From: Rhodovulum tesquicola | Lineage (GTDB): Bacteria > Pseudomonadota > Alphaproteobacteria > Rhodobacterales > Rhodobacteraceae | Length of the DNA: 64,000 nucleotides | Reading direction: 5' to 3' | Assembly (NCBI RefSeq): GCF_024128855.1 | Contig: NZ_JAMYDV010000016.1 | Span: 1 to 64,000 of the forward strand | Part shown: positions 62,586 through 64,000 of the stretch, piece by piece | Position numbering within the stretch: position 1 is the first letter of the stretch | How the letters are laid out: each line of letters begins with the position of its first letter | Notes under the pieces: model-generated | The model's database searches: none | Told to the model about the DNA's origin: nothing | Seen by the model: only the letters and a program-made list of their open reading frames with translations | Program-made: the position numbers and the translations under genes

Positions 62586-62962
62586 GTATGTGATGCAACG
62601 GGACAGGATGCCCCGCTCCTTTCCTTCTAGGTGTCCTCGCCCTTCGGGGAAACCCCCAACCGTCCGCACCGGCCGGAATGCCCGGCGCGGACCCTCACGC
62701 GGGGTATTCCCGAGAGCGGCGCCCGCGGCCATGACCCAGATCAAGCCTTGTTGTCGCAGCTTGCGGCAGATCCGCCCGTTTGAGCGCCGTTCAGATGGCC
62801 GGAGGAACGCGGTTGACCGCCGATACGGCCTTTGCAACATGGGTCCTTGCAAGGGATTTCGGGCAGCGGCCATCGGGGGTTTCTTCGTGGATCGCGTTGA
62901 CGTAACGTTAATGCACCCCGACGGGCAGTTTGGCATGATTTTAAGAGGTATTCCAACGTATC
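62586..62962. other. Intergenic region between fpr and the Crp/Fnr-type regulator
   Basis: 377 bases between divergent genes; must contain both promoters. The sequence becomes AT-richer near the regulator. A candidate operator at 62897-62911 is the only site I support. No open frame here looks like a gene. Confidence 0.6.
62897..62911. promoter_or_regulatory. Candidate Crp/Fnr-type operator
   Basis: TTGACGTAACGTTAA: an imperfect inverted repeat (TTGAC / GTTAA, one mismatch) with five bases between, 51 bases before the regulator ATG. It differs from the standard FNR box. Autoregulation is a guess. Confidence 0.35.
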
Positions 62963-63676
62963 ATGGATGTGACACACGCTCGACGCCGAATTCGCGAGAC
63001 CGGTTGGCTGAGAAACCTGCCCGGCCCCTTTTGCACCGCATTGCTTGCCGGATCCCATCTGCGGCGTGTCGGCAATGGCGAGGTGCTGTTTCATCGCGAC
63101 GATCCCGCCCCGGACTTCCTCGGGCTGGTGGATGGCCTGCTCTACGTCTATGCCGATGCCGGGGACGAGGGGCCGCGGCTGGTCTTCGTGGCCCATCCGG
63201 GCTGGTGGGCGGGCAGCGTTGCCATGGTCGGCGGCTCGGAGCGGCGCTGCACGGTCGTGGCCCGCGCGCCTTCGGTGCTGCTGTCGGTGCCGCGGATGCA
63301 TATCGAGGCGCTGGCCCGGCGCGATCCGACGACCTGGCGCCATGTCGCGGTCAATGTCGCCGCGCAATATGACAGCCTCGCGCTGCTGTTGCTGGCGCAG
63401 GCCAATCCCGATCCGCGGGTGCGGCTGCTGATCTCGTTGAAGAGGCTGCACCGGTTCAACGATGGCGCCACCATCTTTCCGGTGACGCAGTCCGAACTGG
63501 CCGAGTTGTCGGGGCTGTCGCGGAACTCGGCGAACCGGGCAATGCGCCAGTTCGTGGCCGAGGGGCTGATCGAGACGGGCTATGGCTGGCTGCGCATTGT
63601 CGATCCCGACACGCTCGACGCGGCGCTGTGCCAGCGAAACGGCAGCGGGGAATGCTGCGAGCGGCGGGCGGGCTAG
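62963..63676 (+). CDS. Crp/Fnr-family transcriptional regulator
   Basis: 237 residues. N-terminal cyclic-nucleotide-like domain (LLAGSHLRRVGNGEVLFHRDD, LGLVDGLLYVYADAG) and a C-terminal winged helix (FPVTQSELAELSGLSRNSANRAMRQFVAEGLIE, in parts). The N-terminal Cys cluster of FNR is absent; only Cys24 is near the start, and CQRNGSGECC sits at the tail. So it is a non-FNR member with unknown ligand. ATG 62963 is the start. Convergent with tpiA. Confidence 0.88.
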   Translation: MDVTHARRRIRETGWLRNLPGPFCTALLAGSHLRRVGNGEVLFHRDDPAPDFLGLVDGLLYVYADAGDEGPRLVFVAHPGWWAGSVAMVGGSERRCTVVARAPSVLLSVPRMHIEALARRDPTTWRHVAVNVAAQYDSLALLLLAQANPDPRVRLLISLKRLHRFNDGATIFPVTQSELAELSGLSRNSANRAMRQFVAEGLIETGYGWLRIVDPDTLDAALCQRNGSGECCERRAG

Positions 63677-63699
63677 GGCCGCGCATGCGCGCGCGGCCC
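63676..63699. terminator. Bidirectional hairpin between the regulator and tpiA
   Basis: GGGCCGCGC (63676-63684) with GCGCGGCCC (63691-63699), a 9-bp GC stem, overlapping the last base of the TAG stop codon. Confidence 0.6.
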
Positions 63700-63716
63700 C
63701 GTCCGGTGGCCTGTGG

Positions 63717-64000
63717 TCAGGGCGCCGCTTCGAGCGCGGCGATGATGGCGGAGAAATCCGCCGCCTTCAGCGACGCGCCACCCACCAAGGCGCCATCGAC
63801 ATTCGAGGTCGCGAAGATCTCGGCGGCATTGTCGGGCTTGACCGAACCGCCGTAAAGCAGCCGGATCCCGTGCCCCGCCTCGCCGAAGCGCGCGACCAGT
63901 TCGGTGCGCAGGAAATCGTGCACCTCGGAAATCTGGGCCAGCGTCGGCACACGGCCGGTGCCGATGGCCCAGACCGGTTCATAGGCGACCACGACAGTCG
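63717..64000 (-). CDS. tpiA: Triosephosphate isomerase, C-terminal part (cut by window end)
   Basis: Interconverts dihydroxyacetone phosphate and glyceraldehyde 3-phosphate. The visible last ~94 residues contain the catalytic Glu motif [16 protein letters not shown] and the phosphate-binding [16 protein letters not shown] and [10 protein letters not shown], ending AALEAAP. The gene continues beyond base 64000, so the start is not visible. Convergent with the Crp/Fnr gene. Confidence 0.95.
   Translation of the reverse strand, partial: TVVVAYEPVWAIGTGRVPTLAQISEVHDFLRTELVARFGEAGHGIRLLYGGSVKPDNAAEIFATSNVDGALVGGASLKAADFSAIIAALEAAP

Overview
The window looks like chromosomal DNA of a GC-rich alphaproteobacterium, most likely a member of the Rhodobacteraceae (Paracoccus/Rhodobacter-like). 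The reasons are strong GC bias at third codon positions, ParE rather than GyrB-type architecture, a PutA that lacks a ribbon-helix-helix domain and lies divergent from an Lrp-type PutR, ThyX-type thymidylate synthase, an LdtR-like MarR regulator, and many tightly packed genes with GTG or TTG starts. I cannot name the genus from sequence alone. About 60 protein genes, two tRNA-Leu genes and several terminator-like hairpins are supported. No rRNA, CRISPR array, insertion sequence or prophage was seen.

Layout. 0.1-11.7 kb: a low-GC accessory gene, parE, ppk2, a methyltransferase, a peroxiredoxin, a MATE exporter, hemF, a transglutaminase-like protease, a Gly-rich secreted protein and hemE. 11.8-19 kb: hemC (divergent from hemE), a TesA-like esterase divergent from a YbbA/YbbP-type ABC exporter, then panB-panC. 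19-23.5 kb: an aspartate-type aminotransferase operon, an XRE regulator with sdhE, an LdtR-like regulator, gloA and thyX. 23.5-25.1 kb: a low-GC AIPR-family putative phage-defence nuclease starting on the stop codon of thyX. 25.2-32 kb: small membrane proteins, a cold-shock protein, an ArsC/Spx-like reductase, thrS and valS. 32-41.6 kb: an orphan CoxL-like molybdoenzyme subunit, suhB, a pilin-like peptide, a rhomboid protease, putA/putR and a META-domain envelope protein. 41.6-47 kb: tRNA-Leu(UAA) interrupted by a group I intron, carA, a YqeY protein, lipB, a peptidoglycan-binding-like protein and tRNA-Leu(GAG). 47-52 kb: a four-gene polyamine-type ABC importer. 52-64 kb: a host-attachment-like protein, pepF, an SDR, a PCuAC copper chaperone, metF/metR, 5-formyltetrahydrofolate cyclo-ligase, mgtE, guaD, a ferredoxin-NADP reductase, a Crp/Fnr regulator and the 3' part of tpiA.

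Functional groupings are mostly housekeeping: haem (hemF, hemE, hemC), pantothenate (panB-panC), folate/methionine (metF, metR, 5-FCL, thyX), proline catabolism (putA, putR), lipoate (lipB) and translation (thrS, valS, tRNAs).

The most striking item is the 214-nt group I intron inserted between U34 and A35 of tRNA-Leu(UAA). Every core helix (P1 to P9) can be drawn by hand from the sequence. Other points of interest are the AIPR nuclease fused by overlap to thyX, a low-GC enlarged patch inside valS, a second low-GC gene appended to parE, and a dispersed repeat whose six copies all sit in gaps between convergent genes.
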